From Aliiruegeria sabulilitoris (GTDB lineage Bacteria; Pseudomonadota; Alphaproteobacteria; Rhodobacterales; Rhodobacteraceae): a stretch of 64,000 nucleotides of DNA. Positions 33,147 to 42,565 of the stretch are shown piece by piece. Position 1 is the first letter of the stretch. Each line of letters opens with the position of its first letter. The DNA lies in the NCBI RefSeq assembly GCF_001558155.1, contig NZ_LOAS01000014.1, positions 1 to 64,000 of the forward strand, in the 5' to 3' direction. The notes under the pieces are model-generated. The model did not search any database and had not been told where the DNA came from. It saw nothing but the letters and a program-made list of their open reading frames with translations. The position numbers and the translations under genes are program-made.

Positions 33147-34823
33147 ATGGCAACGATACGTCATGGCGGACAAATCCTGATCGACCAGCTCAAGCTGCGC
33201 GGTGTGCGCCGCGTGTTCTCGGTTCCGGGCGAGAGCTTCCTTGCCGCGCTGGACGGGCTGCATGAAAGCGGGATCGAGAATATCGTCTGTCGCCATGAGG
33301 GTGGCGCCTCGATGATGGCCGAAGCGCATGGCAAGATGACCGGCGCGCCCGGCATCCTCTTTGCCACCCGCGGCCCCGGCGCCACGAACGCCGCCGCTGG
33401 TCTGCACGTCGCGCAGCAGGACTCGACCCCGATGATCGCGTTCATTGGCCAGATCGCCCGCGGTCACAAGGATCGCGAGGCGTTCCAGGAGGTCGACTTC
33501 CCGGCCTTCTTCTCGCCGCTGGTCAAATGGGCGGCCGAGATCCGCGACACGGAACGGCTGCCGGAATATATCGCCCGCGCGTGGAACGTTGCCTGTTCGG
33601 GGCGCCCCGGCCCGGTGGTGCTCAGCCTGCCCGAGGATATGCTCTCGGGCTCCGCCGACGTGCCGGATCTAGCGCCGTCGCAACCCGCTCCGCGTGCCGA
33701 CTACACCGAGTTCGCCGAAACCGTGCTCAAGCGTCTGCGCGGGGCGCTCCGGCCGCTGGTGGTGGTGGGCGGCTCCGGCTGGTCCCACCAGGCCGCGCAG
33801 GATCTGCTGACCTTCGCCGAGACCGCTGACCTGCCCGTCGCCGCCACTTTCCGGCGGCAGGACTACATGGATAACCGGCACGACAATTACGTGGGCGATC
33901 TCGGCGTGGGAATGAACCCGGCACTTGGGCAACGGTTGAAGAATGCCGATGTGGTCCTCGCGCTCGGAACCCGCCTCAGCGAAACCGCGACGGCGGGCTA
34001 CACCCTGCTCGACCCGTCATCCCCCAACCCGGGCCAGCGCCTGATCCATGTCCACCCGGACCCCGACGAGCTTGGCCGTGTGCACCGTGCCGACATGGTG
34101 CTTGCCGCCCCCGTCGCCCAGGTTCTGGCAGACCTGGCCGCCAATGCCGTGCCGCTTGCCAATAGCCGTATCTGGACCTCGGAGGCCCGCGCCGATTTCG
34201 AAACCTGGCAGCAGCCGCAACCGAGCCCCGGTACCCTTCAGCAGGAGCACATCGTCTCCTGGCTCTCCGCGACCCTTCCCTCGGATGCGATCCTGACCAA
34301 TGGCGCGGGCAATTACGCCGCCTGGCTGCACCGTTACTTCCGCTTCAAGCGGTTCGGGACGCAACTCGCGCCGACCTCCGGCTCCATGGGCTACGGGCTG
34401 CCGGCGGCGATTGCGGCCAAGCTGGAGCACCCTGAGCGCACCGTCATCTGCATGGCGGGCGATGGCTGCCTGCAAATGACGGTCAACGAGCTTTCCACGG
34501 CGGCCCAATATGGTGCGGCAGTGATCGTGCTCGTGTTCAACAACGGCCGCTACGGCACGATCCGCGCCCACCAGGAGCGGCAATACCCCGGCCGCGTCAG
34601 CGGGACGGAATTGTTCGTGCCCGACCTGCCGGCGCTGGCGCGCGCCTATGGCGGCTGGGGGGCCACGCTCACCCGCAACGAGGAATTTCCCGACGCCTTC
34701 GCCGAAGCACAGGCCGCCGGCACGCTCGCCGTCCTGGACCTGCGGCTCGACCCGCAGGCCCTCTCCCCGTCAATGACCCTCGATCAGGCCCGCGCCATCG
34801 GCCAGGCGCGCAACGCGCGTTGA
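33147..34823 (+). CDS. ThDP-dependent acetolactate synthase-like enzyme
   Basis: This 558-residue ThDP enzyme begins MATIRHGGQILIDQL, with the activating Glu in CRHEGGASMMAEAHGK and the magnesium/ThDP motif GDGCLQMTVNELSTAAQ...NNGRYG near residues 437-475. ATG 33147 is chosen for the GAGGAG 8-13 nt upstream and family alignment. No ilvN-type regulatory subunit or ilvC is adjacent, so it is probably a catabolic or specialised carboligase/decarboxylase rather than the main acetohydroxyacid synthase. It follows the GAK-type cluster by 82 bp but has no evident functional tie to it. Confidence 0.8.
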   Translation: MATIRHGGQILIDQLKLRGVRRVFSVPGESFLAALDGLHESGIENIVCRHEGGASMMAEAHGKMTGAPGILFATRGPGATNAAAGLHVAQQDSTPMIAFIGQIARGHKDREAFQEVDFPAFFSPLVKWAAEIRDTERLPEYIARAWNVACSGRPGPVVLSLPEDMLSGSADVPDLAPSQPAPRADYTEFAETVLKRLRGALRPLVVVGGSGWSHQAAQDLLTFAETADLPVAATFRRQDYMDNRHDNYVGDLGVGMNPALGQRLKNADVVLALGTRLSETATAGYTLLDPSSPNPGQRLIHVHPDPDELGRVHRADMVLAAPVAQVLADLAANAVPLANSRIWTSEARADFETWQQPQPSPGTLQQEHIVSWLSATLPSDAILTNGAGNYAAWLHRYFRFKRFGTQLAPTSGSMGYGLPAAIAAKLEHPERTVICMAGDGCLQMTVNELSTAAQYGAAVIVLVFNNGRYGTIRAHQERQYPGRVSGTELFVPDLPALARAYGGWGATLTRNEEFPDAFAEAQAAGTLAVLDLRLDPQALSPSMTLDQARAIGQARNAR

Positions 34824-34829
34824 GTTGGC

Positions 34830-35252
34830 TCAGCCGCAGGAAATCTGCGTGATCTGGCCATTCCCGTCGGTGTAGAAATTCACCCGCATGGGGTTGTATT
34901 CCTGCGTGACGATATCGGTCAGCGCGACGACCCGATACGGCACCGACAGCCCGGCCGCGGAAACATCGGCAGCGGTCAGACCGCGATATTGCTGGTAGTT
35001 TTCCAGCTTGCAGGTATCAGGCAGGCGCTCGGTCAGGCCATCTGCGCCGCCTTCGATGGTCTGATCATAGGGATCTTCCTCGACGGCCTCGACGCCGGCG
35101 GAGAATGTCGGGCTCGCCGGGGTGTCGTTGAGCGGTGTCGCCGTCACGGGATCCGACATGAACATGTCTTCGCTGATCGGGTCGTTCGTGCTGCTTTCGC
35201 AACCTGCCAGCGCAGCCAGCCCAATTGCCATGACCAGAATTCTCGTCTTCAT
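34830..35252 (-). CDS. I78 family peptidase inhibitor lipoprotein
   Basis: This 140-residue secreted protein has a lipoprotein signal (MKTRILVMAIGLAALAGC, lipobox LAGC, lipidated Cys18). An acidic linker is followed by the I78 inhibitor domain: CKLENYQQYRGL, then YRVVALTDIVTQEYNPMRVNF and the closing GQITQISCG. Relatives resemble the potato inhibitor/eglin and may block serine proteases. GAGGA precedes the start. It diverges from the frmA gene. Confidence 0.8.
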   Translation of the reverse strand: MKTRILVMAIGLAALAGCESSTNDPISEDMFMSDPVTATPLNDTPASPTFSAGVEAVEEDPYDQTIEGGADGLTERLPDTCKLENYQQYRGLTAADVSAAGLSVPYRVVALTDIVTQEYNPMRVNFYTDGNGQITQISCG

Positions 35253-35324
35253 AACTTCCTCGCAGTTGCAAATCGAAGGCGCATCGCCCACGGTTTGGCC
35301 GCAGTCTAACGAGAGGAAACGGCA

Positions 35325-36437
35325 ATGAAAACGCGCGCTGCTGTGGCAATTGAAGCGGGAAAGCCGCTCGAAATCATGGAAGTGAACCTCGACGGGCCCA
35401 AATCCGGCGAAGTTCTGGTGGAAATCAAGGCCACCGGCATCTGCCACACGGACGAATTTACCCTTTCAGGGGCCGATCCCGAAGGCTTGTTTCCGGCGAT
35501 TCTCGGCCATGAAGGCGCAGGCGTGGTGCTCGAATGCGGCCCCGGCGTGACCTCGCTCAAACCCGGCGACCATGTGATTCCGCTCTACACGCCCGAATGT
35601 CGCGAATGTGAATACTGCCTCAACCCGAAGACCAACCTCTGCCAGTCGATCCGTTCGACACAAGGTCAGGGCCTGATGCCAGACGGCACTTCGCGCTTCT
35701 CCACCCTCGATGGCGACCCGATCCTGCATTACATGGGCTGCTCGACTTTCGCCAACCACACGGTGCTGCCGGAGATCGCGCTGGCAAAGGTCAACCCGGA
35801 CGCGCCTTTCGACAAGATCTGCTATATCGGCTGCGGCGTGACCACCGGCATCGGGGCGGTAATCAACACGGCTAAGGCCGAAATCGGCTGCCGGGCCATC
35901 GTATTCGGCTTGGGCGGCATTGGCCTGAACGTCATCCAGGGGCTGCGTCTGGCCGGGGCCGACCAGATTGTCGGCGTTGACATCAATCCTTCGAAAGTCG
36001 AGATGGCCACCCGCTTCGGCATGACCGATTTCGTCAACCCGACCGAAGTCGAGGGCGATCTCGTTCCCTATCTCGTCGATCTCACCGGCGGTGGCGCCGA
36101 TTACACCTTCGATGCCACCGGTAATGTGAACGTCATGCGTGCCGCGCTCGAATCGGCGCACAAGGGCTGGGGCGAATCGATCATTATCGGCGTCGCGCCC
36201 GCTGGTGCCGAAATCTCCACCCGCCCCTTCCAACTCGTCACCGGCCGCGTCTGGCGCGGCACGGCCTTCGGCGGCGCCCGTGGCCGCACGGACGTGCCGA
36301 AGATCGTCGACTGGTACATGCAGGGCAAGATCGAGATCGATCCGATGATTACCCACACGCTGAGCCTTGACGATATCAACAAGGGGTTCGATCTAATGCA
36401 TAGCGGCGAGAGCATACGTTCCGTCGTCGTCTACTGA
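35325..36437 (+). CDS. frmA: S-(hydroxymethyl)glutathione dehydrogenase (class III alcohol dehydrogenase)
   Basis: This 370-residue zinc alcohol dehydrogenase oxidises the formaldehyde-glutathione adduct to S-formylglutathione. Catalytic zinc residues are in [13 protein letters not shown] and GHEGAGVV. The structural zinc cluster is [15 protein letters not shown], and the NAD loop is [13 protein letters not shown]. The protein fits class III enzymes across its full length. S-formylglutathione hydrolase, the next enzyme, is encoded at 40617, not adjacent. Together they form the glutathione-dependent formaldehyde detoxification route common in methylotrophic and one-carbon-using Rhodobacterales. 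Confidence 0.95.
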   Translation: MKTRAAVAIEAGKPLEIMEVNLDGPKSGEVLVEIKATGICHTDEFTLSGADPEGLFPAILGHEGAGVVLECGPGVTSLKPGDHVIPLYTPECRECEYCLNPKTNLCQSIRSTQGQGLMPDGTSRFSTLDGDPILHYMGCSTFANHTVLPEIALAKVNPDAPFDKICYIGCGVTTGIGAVINTAKAEIGCRAIVFGLGGIGLNVIQGLRLAGADQIVGVDINPSKVEMATRFGMTDFVNPTEVEGDLVPYLVDLTGGGADYTFDATGNVNVMRAALESAHKGWGESIIIGVAPAGAEISTRPFQLVTGRVWRGTAFGGARGRTDVPKIVDWYMQGKIEIDPMITHTLSLDDINKGFDLMHSGESIRSVVVY

Positions 36438-36522
36438 CGTCAGAGCTTCTTCTGACCAGAAATATCGCCGGGGGTCCGGGGGCAGGCAGCCCCTCGGTCC
36501 TCCGCTACCCACCGGAGCCCAC

Positions 36523-37242
36523 ATGCCCGAGCAACGCCCCCTCCTCGCCATCCTCATCGACGCCGACAACACGTCTCCCCAGAACGCGAAAGCGATTTTC
36601 GACGAGATTGCCGCCTATGGCGAAGCCTCTGTCCGCCGCGTCTATGGCGATTTCTCCTCGCCGCAAATGAAAGGCTGGTCCAAGGTCCAGGCCGAATACG
36701 GCCTCGTGCCCTTCCACCAACCGGCCAACACGGTTGGCAAGAACGCCTCGGATATCGCGCTGGTCATCGACGCGATGGACTTGCTGCATACGGGCCGTTT
36801 CGACGGTTTCGTCCTCGTCTCCTCCGATAGCGACTTCACCCGGCTGGCCAGTCGAATTCGCGAACAAGGCCTCGATGTCTACGGCATCGGCCGGCAAAAG
36901 ACGCCGCAAGCTTTCCGCCAGGCCTGCAAGCGTTTCATCTTTGTCGAAAACCTCTCCGGATCCGAACCGGATGCGACCGAGAAAACGCCCCGGTCCACGC
37001 CTGCCAAATCGCACCCGCTCGCCGAGGCGCGCGATCTCATCCTCAAGGCGATGGACGGGATCGATCAGGACGACGACTGGTACACGCTCGGCCAGCTTGG
37101 CCAGTTCATGACCGCGGCAAACCCGGATTTCGACACCCGTACCTATGGCAAGAAGAAGCTCTCCGAACTGATCGAGGCGATCAAGATCTTCGAAACCCGC
37201 CGCAGCCCGTCGAACCAGTTGCAGGTCCGCCGGTTGGACTAA
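36523..37242 (+). CDS. NYN domain protein with C-terminal OST-HTH/LOTUS-like domain
   Basis: This 239-residue protein has an N-terminal PIN-like NYN nuclease domain with acidic residues in LAILIDADNTSP, SDIALVIDAMDLLH and LVSSDSDFTRLA. Residues from about 165 form an OST-HTH/LOTUS-type winged helix (WYTLGQLGQFMTAANPDFDTRTYGKKKLSELI). It probably cleaves or binds RNA; the targets are unknown. It is transcribed alone after frmA, 85 bp downstream. Confidence 0.85.
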   Translation: MPEQRPLLAILIDADNTSPQNAKAIFDEIAAYGEASVRRVYGDFSSPQMKGWSKVQAEYGLVPFHQPANTVGKNASDIALVIDAMDLLHTGRFDGFVLVSSDSDFTRLASRIREQGLDVYGIGRQKTPQAFRQACKRFIFVENLSGSEPDATEKTPRSTPAKSHPLAEARDLILKAMDGIDQDDDWYTLGQLGQFMTAANPDFDTRTYGKKKLSELIEAIKIFETRRSPSNQLQVRRLD

Positions 37243-37358
37243 AGTCAGTCGCCACAAGCGCCGGAATGCTCAGGCATGCGCCACGCATGCTTGAGCAAGA
37301 CGTCGTGAAACGGATGACGGGGATCGGCGATGGTGCCGATCCATTTCCCGGTTCGGGA

Positions 37359-37856
37359 TCAGCTATAGGCGCCGGCCGAATAGGTCAGCTCGTAGGAATG
37401 GCTGTAGAGTTCGAACACGATCCCGAACGGATCCTCGACATAGACCATGCGATAGGGTTTCTCGCCGGGGAAATACTCCCGTACGGGCATCCGTTGCTTG
37501 CCGCCCGCGGCAAGGATCCTTTCGAGCAGCCCTTCCACATCCGGATCCTGGATGGCGAAGTGGAAGGTGCCGTGCCGACGGTAGTCGAGGTTGTTTTCCG
37601 GCTGAGCGTTGCCGTCGAACTCGAACAATTCGAAGCCGATGCGATCGGCCGTCGCCAAATGGGCAATCCGGATCTTCTTCCAGCCGGGACCGAAGACATC
37701 GGTGCACATCACGCCAATATCGCTTTCATCTTCTTCGATCTCGGTTGGTGGCATGATGACGTAGAAGCCGAGGACCTCGGAGTAGAACTTCACGGCCGCC
37801 TCCAGGTCCGGGACGGAAAGGCCGATATGAGAGAAGGTGCGGGGAAACGGGGTCAT
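37359..37856 (-). CDS. VOC/glyoxalase family protein
   Basis: This 165-residue single-module vicinal-oxygen-chelate protein starts MTPFPRTFSHIGLSVPDLE. Metal-ligand candidates are His in FSHIG, His in TFHFAI and Glu in GIVFELYSHS. Members include glyoxalase I, ring-cleavage dioxygenases and antibiotic-resistance proteins; the substrate is undetermined. A GTG start at 37895 would add 13 His-rich residues and cannot be excluded. It diverges from the LysR gene at 37969 across an AT-rich 112-bp gap, so that regulator probably controls it. Confidence 0.75.
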   Translation of the reverse strand: MTPFPRTFSHIGLSVPDLEAAVKFYSEVLGFYVIMPPTEIEEDESDIGVMCTDVFGPGWKKIRIAHLATADRIGFELFEFDGNAQPENNLDYRRHGTFHFAIQDPDVEGLLERILAAGGKQRMPVREYFPGEKPYRMVYVEDPFGIVFELYSHSYELTYSAGAYS

Positions 37857-37968
37857 GATGCTGTCCAGTGCGTTGTGGTGGTGATCGTCTGACACCGATA
37901 TAGGACACCTTCATCTGTTCAAAAAATTATGATTTGAATGAAAAAACATAACAAATAATTTGGATATT
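37857..37968. promoter_or_regulatory. AT-rich divergent promoter between VOC and LysR genes
   Basis: The last 60 bp before the LysR start are unusually A+T rich for this window (AAAAAATTATGATTTGAATG and following As). LysR proteins typically bind T-N11-A sites in such divergent gaps. Several matches are possible in AT-rich DNA, so no specific site is claimed. Confidence 0.35.
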
Positions 37969-38868
37969 ATGCTGAACACCAGATGGTTGGAAACTTTCGT
38001 TGCCGTTTGTGAAGATGGAAACCTCACACGAACGGCGGAACGTCTGCACATGACGCAGCCGGGCGTCTCGCAGCATTTGAAGAAGCTTGAATCTCAGGTC
38101 GGCACGCCCCTTGTCCGAAGAACTGGCAAGCGGTTTTCGCTGACACCGGCGGGCGAGAAACTGCGGGATTTCGGCGTTTCGCGACGGCGCGAAGAACACC
38201 GTTTCCTTGCGGGGATTCTCGCGGACAACCCGGATGCCGGGATGGTTTCTATCGCATGCTCTGGCAGTTTTGCCTCGCTTTTGTACCCGCAGCTTCTTGT
38301 GCACGCCAAATCACGGCCGGGCCTGATCCTTGGACTTGAAGCGGCGCCACAAGCCGCGATCCTTCGCGGGGTAAAAGACGGCCAGTTCGCTATTGGTGTC
38401 CTCCACGAAGACCCGGGGCACCCACGCATTGACGCCGAATGCATTGGCCGCGAAGAGATCTGCCTGGTTCTGCCCAACGACCAGAGCGCTGTCATGCCGA
38501 CATTCCAAGCGCTTGAGGCACGTGGGTTCATCTCTCATCCCGACGGTGAAAGCCTTGCCAACCTTCTGTTTGAGCCAAATTTTTCCAAGGAGTTTGTTGG
38601 CGGAGACCGCCTGAAAACCCGTGGTCATATCAACCAGATCGGCCAGATCCTGGAGCCTGTCGCTCAAGGGATCGGCTACAGCATTTTGCCGCGAAGCGGT
38701 GTGGACACATTCGCAAACAGGCAAAAAGTTAGAACTGTGCGGTTACCAGTTCCGGTCTATCAGGAGTTGTGGTTGATCCGGCAAAAGGGACGACAAATTG
38801 CGAAGTGCAACGATGTGCCCTGTGCCATTGTCAAGAATATAGCGAGGTCTCTTGCGACGTCTGGCTGA
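37969..38868 (+). CDS. LysR family transcriptional regulator (lower-GC gene)
   Basis: This 299-residue LysR protein has a winged helix at residues 1-60 (NTRWLETFVAVCEDGNLTRTAERL, then TQPGVSQHLKKLES) followed by the substrate-binding-like effector domain. ATG 37969 is preferred to TTG 37960. Codon use is visibly richer in A/T-ending codons than in flanking genes, and the upstream DNA is AT rich, which suggests recent acquisition. The neighbouring VOC gene is the probable target; the effector is unknown. Confidence 0.88.
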   Translation: MLNTRWLETFVAVCEDGNLTRTAERLHMTQPGVSQHLKKLESQVGTPLVRRTGKRFSLTPAGEKLRDFGVSRRREEHRFLAGILADNPDAGMVSIACSGSFASLLYPQLLVHAKSRPGLILGLEAAPQAAILRGVKDGQFAIGVLHEDPGHPRIDAECIGREEICLVLPNDQSAVMPTFQALEARGFISHPDGESLANLLFEPNFSKEFVGGDRLKTRGHINQIGQILEPVAQGIGYSILPRSGVDTFANRQKVRTVRLPVPVYQELWLIRQKGRQIAKCNDVPCAIVKNIARSLATSG

Positions 38869-38922
38869 CGCAATGCTTCACATGCCGGAGCAAACACCTG
38901 CCAGCGCCGAAAGCAGCGAGTC

Positions 38923-39540
38923 TCAAACCGCGTAGCGCGCCAGGAACATCTCCACTGCGCCATCGGCTACCCGCGCCCTTTCGGCTTCAGTGACCTCGTG
39001 GCACAGCCCCATCAGCAGCTTGGGGTGGAGATCTACCTTGCACAGCTCGGTGAACTGGTCGGCGGCCAGTTCGGGGTCGTCGATGCGCAGGGTGCCGCGG
39101 GCATTTGCCTCCTGGAAATAGTCGATCAGCACAGCGCGCGACTTGGCAGGTCCGCCTTCCCAGAATTCGCGGCCCAGATCGGGAAAGCGCTCGGATTCAG
39201 CCACGACGATGCGGAACACCGCCCGCCCGAATTCCGACAGGTAGAAGCCCATCATCCGTTTGGCCGAACCGCGCAGGACTTCTTCCGGCGGCAATTCGGG
39301 GTCGATACTCTGGATGCATTCCTCGGCCTGCCGCTGGCATTGGCCGGTCGCCACTTCCATGAAAAGCAGCCGCTTGTCGGGGAAATAGCTGTAGAGCGTC
39401 GCCTTGGAGACACCGGCCGCCCGCGCGATATCGTCGACGCTTGCGCCCTCGAACCCGTCGCGCATGAAGATCTCCTGCGCACCTTCGAGCACCTGGTCGA
39501 ATTTGCGTCCACGCTTGATCAGTCCGGGTTCGGCATTCAT
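38923..39540 (-). CDS. TetR/AcrR family transcriptional regulator
   Basis: This 205-residue repressor-type protein has an N-terminal helix-turn-helix (GASVDDIARAAGVSKATLYSYFPDKRLLF, about residues 33-61) and an AcrR-like C-terminal domain. The second ATG (39540) is chosen because AAGGAGG lies 7 nt upstream, whereas the first would leave only 1 nt. Upstream DNA (about 39560-39590) contains TATGTAAACCATACAG, resembling operators of AcrR-type repressors. It faces the AEC transporter gene, a likely target along with itself. Confidence 0.85.
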   Translation of the reverse strand: MNAEPGLIKRGRKFDQVLEGAQEIFMRDGFEGASVDDIARAAGVSKATLYSYFPDKRLLFMEVATGQCQRQAEECIQSIDPELPPEEVLRGSAKRMMGFYLSEFGRAVFRIVVAESERFPDLGREFWEGGPAKSRAVLIDYFQEANARGTLRIDDPELAADQFTELCKVDLHPKLLMGLCHEVTEAERARVADGAVEMFLARYAV

Positions 39541-39633
39541 TCGCATTCCTCCTTCCGCATATGTAAACCATACAGTTCAGTTTATGCAAGTTTTCCGAAT
39601 GACGCCGCCGAAAGCCCGTGCTAGGCGCGAAGA

Positions 39634-40557
39634 ATGCTGTCCGTGCTTATCAAGACCCTGCCCTTCTTCGGCCTGATCGCGACCGGGTATTTTGCCGGCC
39701 GCACCCGGTTCTTTACCGATGAGGCAACCGCCTACCTGACGAAATTCGTCTTCTACTTCGCGCTCTCGGCCATGCTCTTTCGATTCGCGGCAAACCTGTC
39801 GCTGTCGGAAGTGATCAGCTGGCCCTATATCTGGGCATACCTGTCCGGCACGTCCGTGCTCTATGCGCTGGCCATTCTGGTGGCGCGGTTGCGCGGGCTG
39901 GCCTGGGACGAATGCGCGGTCGAGGCGCAATGCGCGGTGATCGGCAATGCGGGCTTTCTCGGCGTGCCGATGCTGACATTGCTGCTGGGGCCGGAAGCCA
40001 TCGGGCCAATCATGATGGTGCTGGCGGTGGATCTGCTGGTTTTCAGTTCGATGATCGTCATCGTCATCACCGGTTCGCGCGACGGGCGTATCGCGCCGGG
40101 CGTGCTGATCTCGGTCGGGCGCGGGCTGATGCGCAACCCGATGATCGTCTCCATCGGAGCCGGTTTTGCCTGGTCGGCGCTGCAATTGCCGATCCCGGTG
40201 CCGATGAACGAGTTCCTGGACCTGATGGGCGCAGCGGCAACGCCCTGCGCGCTCTTCGCCATTGGAGCCTCGCTGGCCTCCAAGAATGCCGAGCGGCTGT
40301 CGGTGGCGGCCTGGCTCTCCTCGGCCAAGCTGCTGCTGCACCCTGCACTCATTGCAGTCATGGCGTTGCTGGTCTTCCCGGTCGAACCCTATGCCGCGAG
40401 CGTGATGATCGCCTGCGCGTCCCTGCCCGTTGCGGGCAATGTCTATATCCTCGCCCGCCACTATGGCGTGGCTCCACAACGGGTCTCCACCGCGATCCTC
40501 GTCTCCACCGCCGCGTCCGTGCTGACGGTTTCGACCGTGATCGCCTGGGTCGGCTGA
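39634..40557 (+). CDS. AEC family transporter (auxin efflux carrier-like)
   Basis: This 307-residue membrane protein has about ten hydrophobic helices, beginning LSVLIKTLPFFGLIATGYFAG. It fits the AEC family, whose bacterial members export or exchange organic acids such as malate or malonate. The paired NAGFLGVPML and SLPVAGNVYILA regions are the unwound crossover helices of the fold. It diverges from the TetR gene. The substrate is unknown. Confidence 0.88.
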   Translation: MLSVLIKTLPFFGLIATGYFAGRTRFFTDEATAYLTKFVFYFALSAMLFRFAANLSLSEVISWPYIWAYLSGTSVLYALAILVARLRGLAWDECAVEAQCAVIGNAGFLGVPMLTLLLGPEAIGPIMMVLAVDLLVFSSMIVIVITGSRDGRIAPGVLISVGRGLMRNPMIVSIGAGFAWSALQLPIPVPMNEFLDLMGAAATPCALFAIGASLASKNAERLSVAAWLSSAKLLLHPALIAVMALLVFPVEPYAASVMIACASLPVAGNVYILARHYGVAPQRVSTAILVSTAASVLTVSTVIAWVG

Positions 40558-40616
40558 CAGGGTTGTCCGGCGCGCCGCCGCAGGCTACGCCTAGCGAAAC
40601 GCAGGAGGAACTTGCC

Positions 40617-41450
40617 ATGCAAACGTTGTCCGAGAACCGCTGCTTCGGCGGCATGCAAGGGGTCTACAAACACGGCTCGAATGCCTGCGAGTGCGACATG
40701 ACCTTCGGCCTCTTCTTGCCGCCGCAGGCCGCGCGGGGCCCGGTGCCGATCCTGTGGTATCTCTCGGGGCTGACCTGCACGCATGAGAACGCGATGGTGA
40801 AGGCCGGGGCGCAGGCCCACGCGGCGGCTCACGGTATGGCGGTCGTCTTTCCGGACACCTCGCCGCGCGGGGATGGCGTGACTGACGACGAGGCTTATGA
40901 CCTCGGGCAGGGCGCGGGTTTCTACGTGAACGCCACGCAGGAGCCATGGGCGCCGAATTTCTCGATGTGGGACTACGTGGCCAATGAGTTGCCGCTCCTG
41001 CTCGAAGCGCATTTCCCGGTCAATGCCGCGCGGCAGGCGATCACCGGGCATTCCATGGGCGGGCATGGCGCGCTGACGCTGGCCATGGGGCTGCCGGGGC
41101 GGTTCGCTTCCGCCTCTGCCTTTGCCCCCATCGCCAACCCCTCCGCCTCGGATTGGGGGCGCAAGCAGCTGACGGCCTATCTCGGCGCGGATGAGAGCGG
41201 CTGGGCGGATCACGATGCTACAATCCTGATGCGGTCGAAAGGCTTTGACGGTCCGGTGCTCGTGGACCAGGGCAGCGAGGACCAGTTCCTTGACCTGCTG
41301 AAACCGGAGGCTCTGGCCGAGGCCATGGCGGCCCGCCGGCAGGAGGGCAGCTTCCGGATGCAGAAAGGGTACGATCACTCCTACTTCTTTGTCTCCTCCT
41401 TCATGGGCGATCATGTTGCCTTCCACGCCAAAGCATTGGGGCTTTCGTGA
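40617..41450 (+). CDS. fghA: S-formylglutathione hydrolase
   Basis: This 277-residue esterase-D family serine hydrolase releases formate and glutathione from S-formylglutathione. The nucleophile elbow is [10 protein letters not shown], the substrate-side segment is [13 protein letters not shown], and the C-terminal triad region is [16 protein letters not shown] 40617 is chosen because CAGGAGG is just upstream and family members begin here. It completes the pathway begun by FrmA (35325). The stop overlaps the GTG start of the next gene. Confidence 0.95.
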   Translation: MQTLSENRCFGGMQGVYKHGSNACECDMTFGLFLPPQAARGPVPILWYLSGLTCTHENAMVKAGAQAHAAAHGMAVVFPDTSPRGDGVTDDEAYDLGQGAGFYVNATQEPWAPNFSMWDYVANELPLLLEAHFPVNAARQAITGHSMGGHGALTLAMGLPGRFASASAFAPIANPSASDWGRKQLTAYLGADESGWADHDATILMRSKGFDGPVLVDQGSEDQFLDLLKPEALAEAMAARRQEGSFRMQKGYDHSYFFVSSFMGDHVAFHAKALGLS

Positions 41451-41893
41451 CAATCTATATCGATGCCGATGCCTGCCCGGTGAAAGCCGAGGCCGAGCGG
41501 GTCGCTACACGCCACAAGGTGGAGATGGTGCTGGTCTGTAATGGCGGGATTCGTGCGCCGGACAATCCGCTGGTGCGCGTGGTCTATGTCGATCAGGGGC
41601 TGGACGTGGCCGACCGCTGGATCGCGGAGCAGGCGGGGCCAGGGGATGTTGTCGTGACCGCCGACATTCCGCTGGCCGCGGACTGCATCGAAGCGGGGGC
41701 ACTCGTGCTCAAGCATGACGGTGAGACGCTGACCCAACGCAACATCGCCAATGTGCTGGCCGCGCGGAACCTGATGACGGAACTTCGCAGCGCCGACCCG
41801 CTGGGCACGGGCGGCGGCGGGCGGCCCTTTTCCAAGTCGGACCGGGCGCGGTTTTCGCAGGCGCTGGACAGGGTTCTGGTGCGCGGGCGTTGA
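41447..41893 (+). CDS. YaiI/YqxD family protein (DUF188, PIN-like)
   Basis: This 148-residue protein begins at GTG 41447, overlapping the fghA stop by 4 bp. The N-terminal [16 protein letters not shown] motif and the later [13 protein letters not shown] are diagnostic of YaiI/YqxD. The fold is PIN-like, suggesting nuclease activity, but no function is established. The C-terminal [15 protein letters not shown] segment is conserved in the family. Confidence 0.92.
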   Translation: MTIYIDADACPVKAEAERVATRHKVEMVLVCNGGIRAPDNPLVRVVYVDQGLDVADRWIAEQAGPGDVVVTADIPLAADCIEAGALVLKHDGETLTQRNIANVLAARNLMTELRSADPLGTGGGGRPFSKSDRARFSQALDRVLVRGR

Positions 41894-41944
41894 CACCGGC
41901 AGCTATTCGGCGAGGGTGGGCGCAATCTGAAACCGGAGTGCCCC

Positions 41945-42565
41945 ATGCCCGTGGAACTTGTGATTTTCGACATCGGCAATGTGCTGATCGAGTGGAACCC
42001 CGAACGCTATTACGACGCCACTATTGGTCGCGACCGCCGCGAGGCGATGTTCGCCGAGGTGGATCTGCATGGGATGAACGATCAGGTGGATCGCGGTGCC
42101 GATTTCCGGGCCACGATCTATGAAACCGCCGAGCGCTACCCTGAATGGCGCGACGAGATCCGGATGTGGCACGACAACTGGATCGAGCTGGCCCAGCCGG
42201 CCATCGAGCATTCCGTCCGCCTGCTGCGGGCACTTCGGGCCAAGGGGCTTCCCGTGCAGGCGCTGACCAATTTCGGCATTGGCAGTTTCGAGGTGGGCGA
42301 GGCGCATTACCCCTTCCTGAAGGAATTCGACATGCGGCACATCTCGGGCCACATGCAGGTGATCAAGCCCGATCCGCGCATCTATGAAATGGTCGAGGAG
42401 TGCTGTGGTTTTGCGCCCGAAGCGATCTTGTTCGTCGATGACCGGGTCGACAATATCGCCACCGCCGAGGCGCGTGGCTGGCAGGGGCACCTGTTCGAGC
42501 ATCCGAAGGGCTGGGCGGATCGCCTTGTGGCAGAGGGGCTGCTTTCGGCAGAGGAGGCGGCATGA
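41945..42565 (+). CDS. HAD superfamily hydrolase
   Basis: This 206-residue HAD subfamily IA protein has motif I FDIGNVLIEWNP (Asp nucleophile near residue 8; the second aspartate of DxD is replaced by Gly-Asn as in FDxGN(V)L variants), motif II in ALTNFG, the motif III lysine in VIKPDPRIYEM and motif IV VDDRVDN. It may be a small-molecule phosphatase or dehalogenase-like enzyme. The 3' end overlaps the ornithine cyclodeaminase-like gene. Confidence 0.85.
   Translation: MPVELVIFDIGNVLIEWNPERYYDATIGRDRREAMFAEVDLHGMNDQVDRGADFRATIYETAERYPEWRDEIRMWHDNWIELAQPAIEHSVRLLRALRAKGLPVQALTNFGIGSFEVGEAHYPFLKEFDMRHISGHMQVIKPDPRIYEMVEECCGFAPEAILFVDDRVDNIATAEARGWQGHLFEHPKGWADRLVAEGLLSAEEAA

Noticed and set aside
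37266-37892. 208-codon plus-strand frame opposite the VOC gene
   Set aside because: Translation is a mirror of the VOC gene with no motifs; the VOC protein has clear metal ligands.
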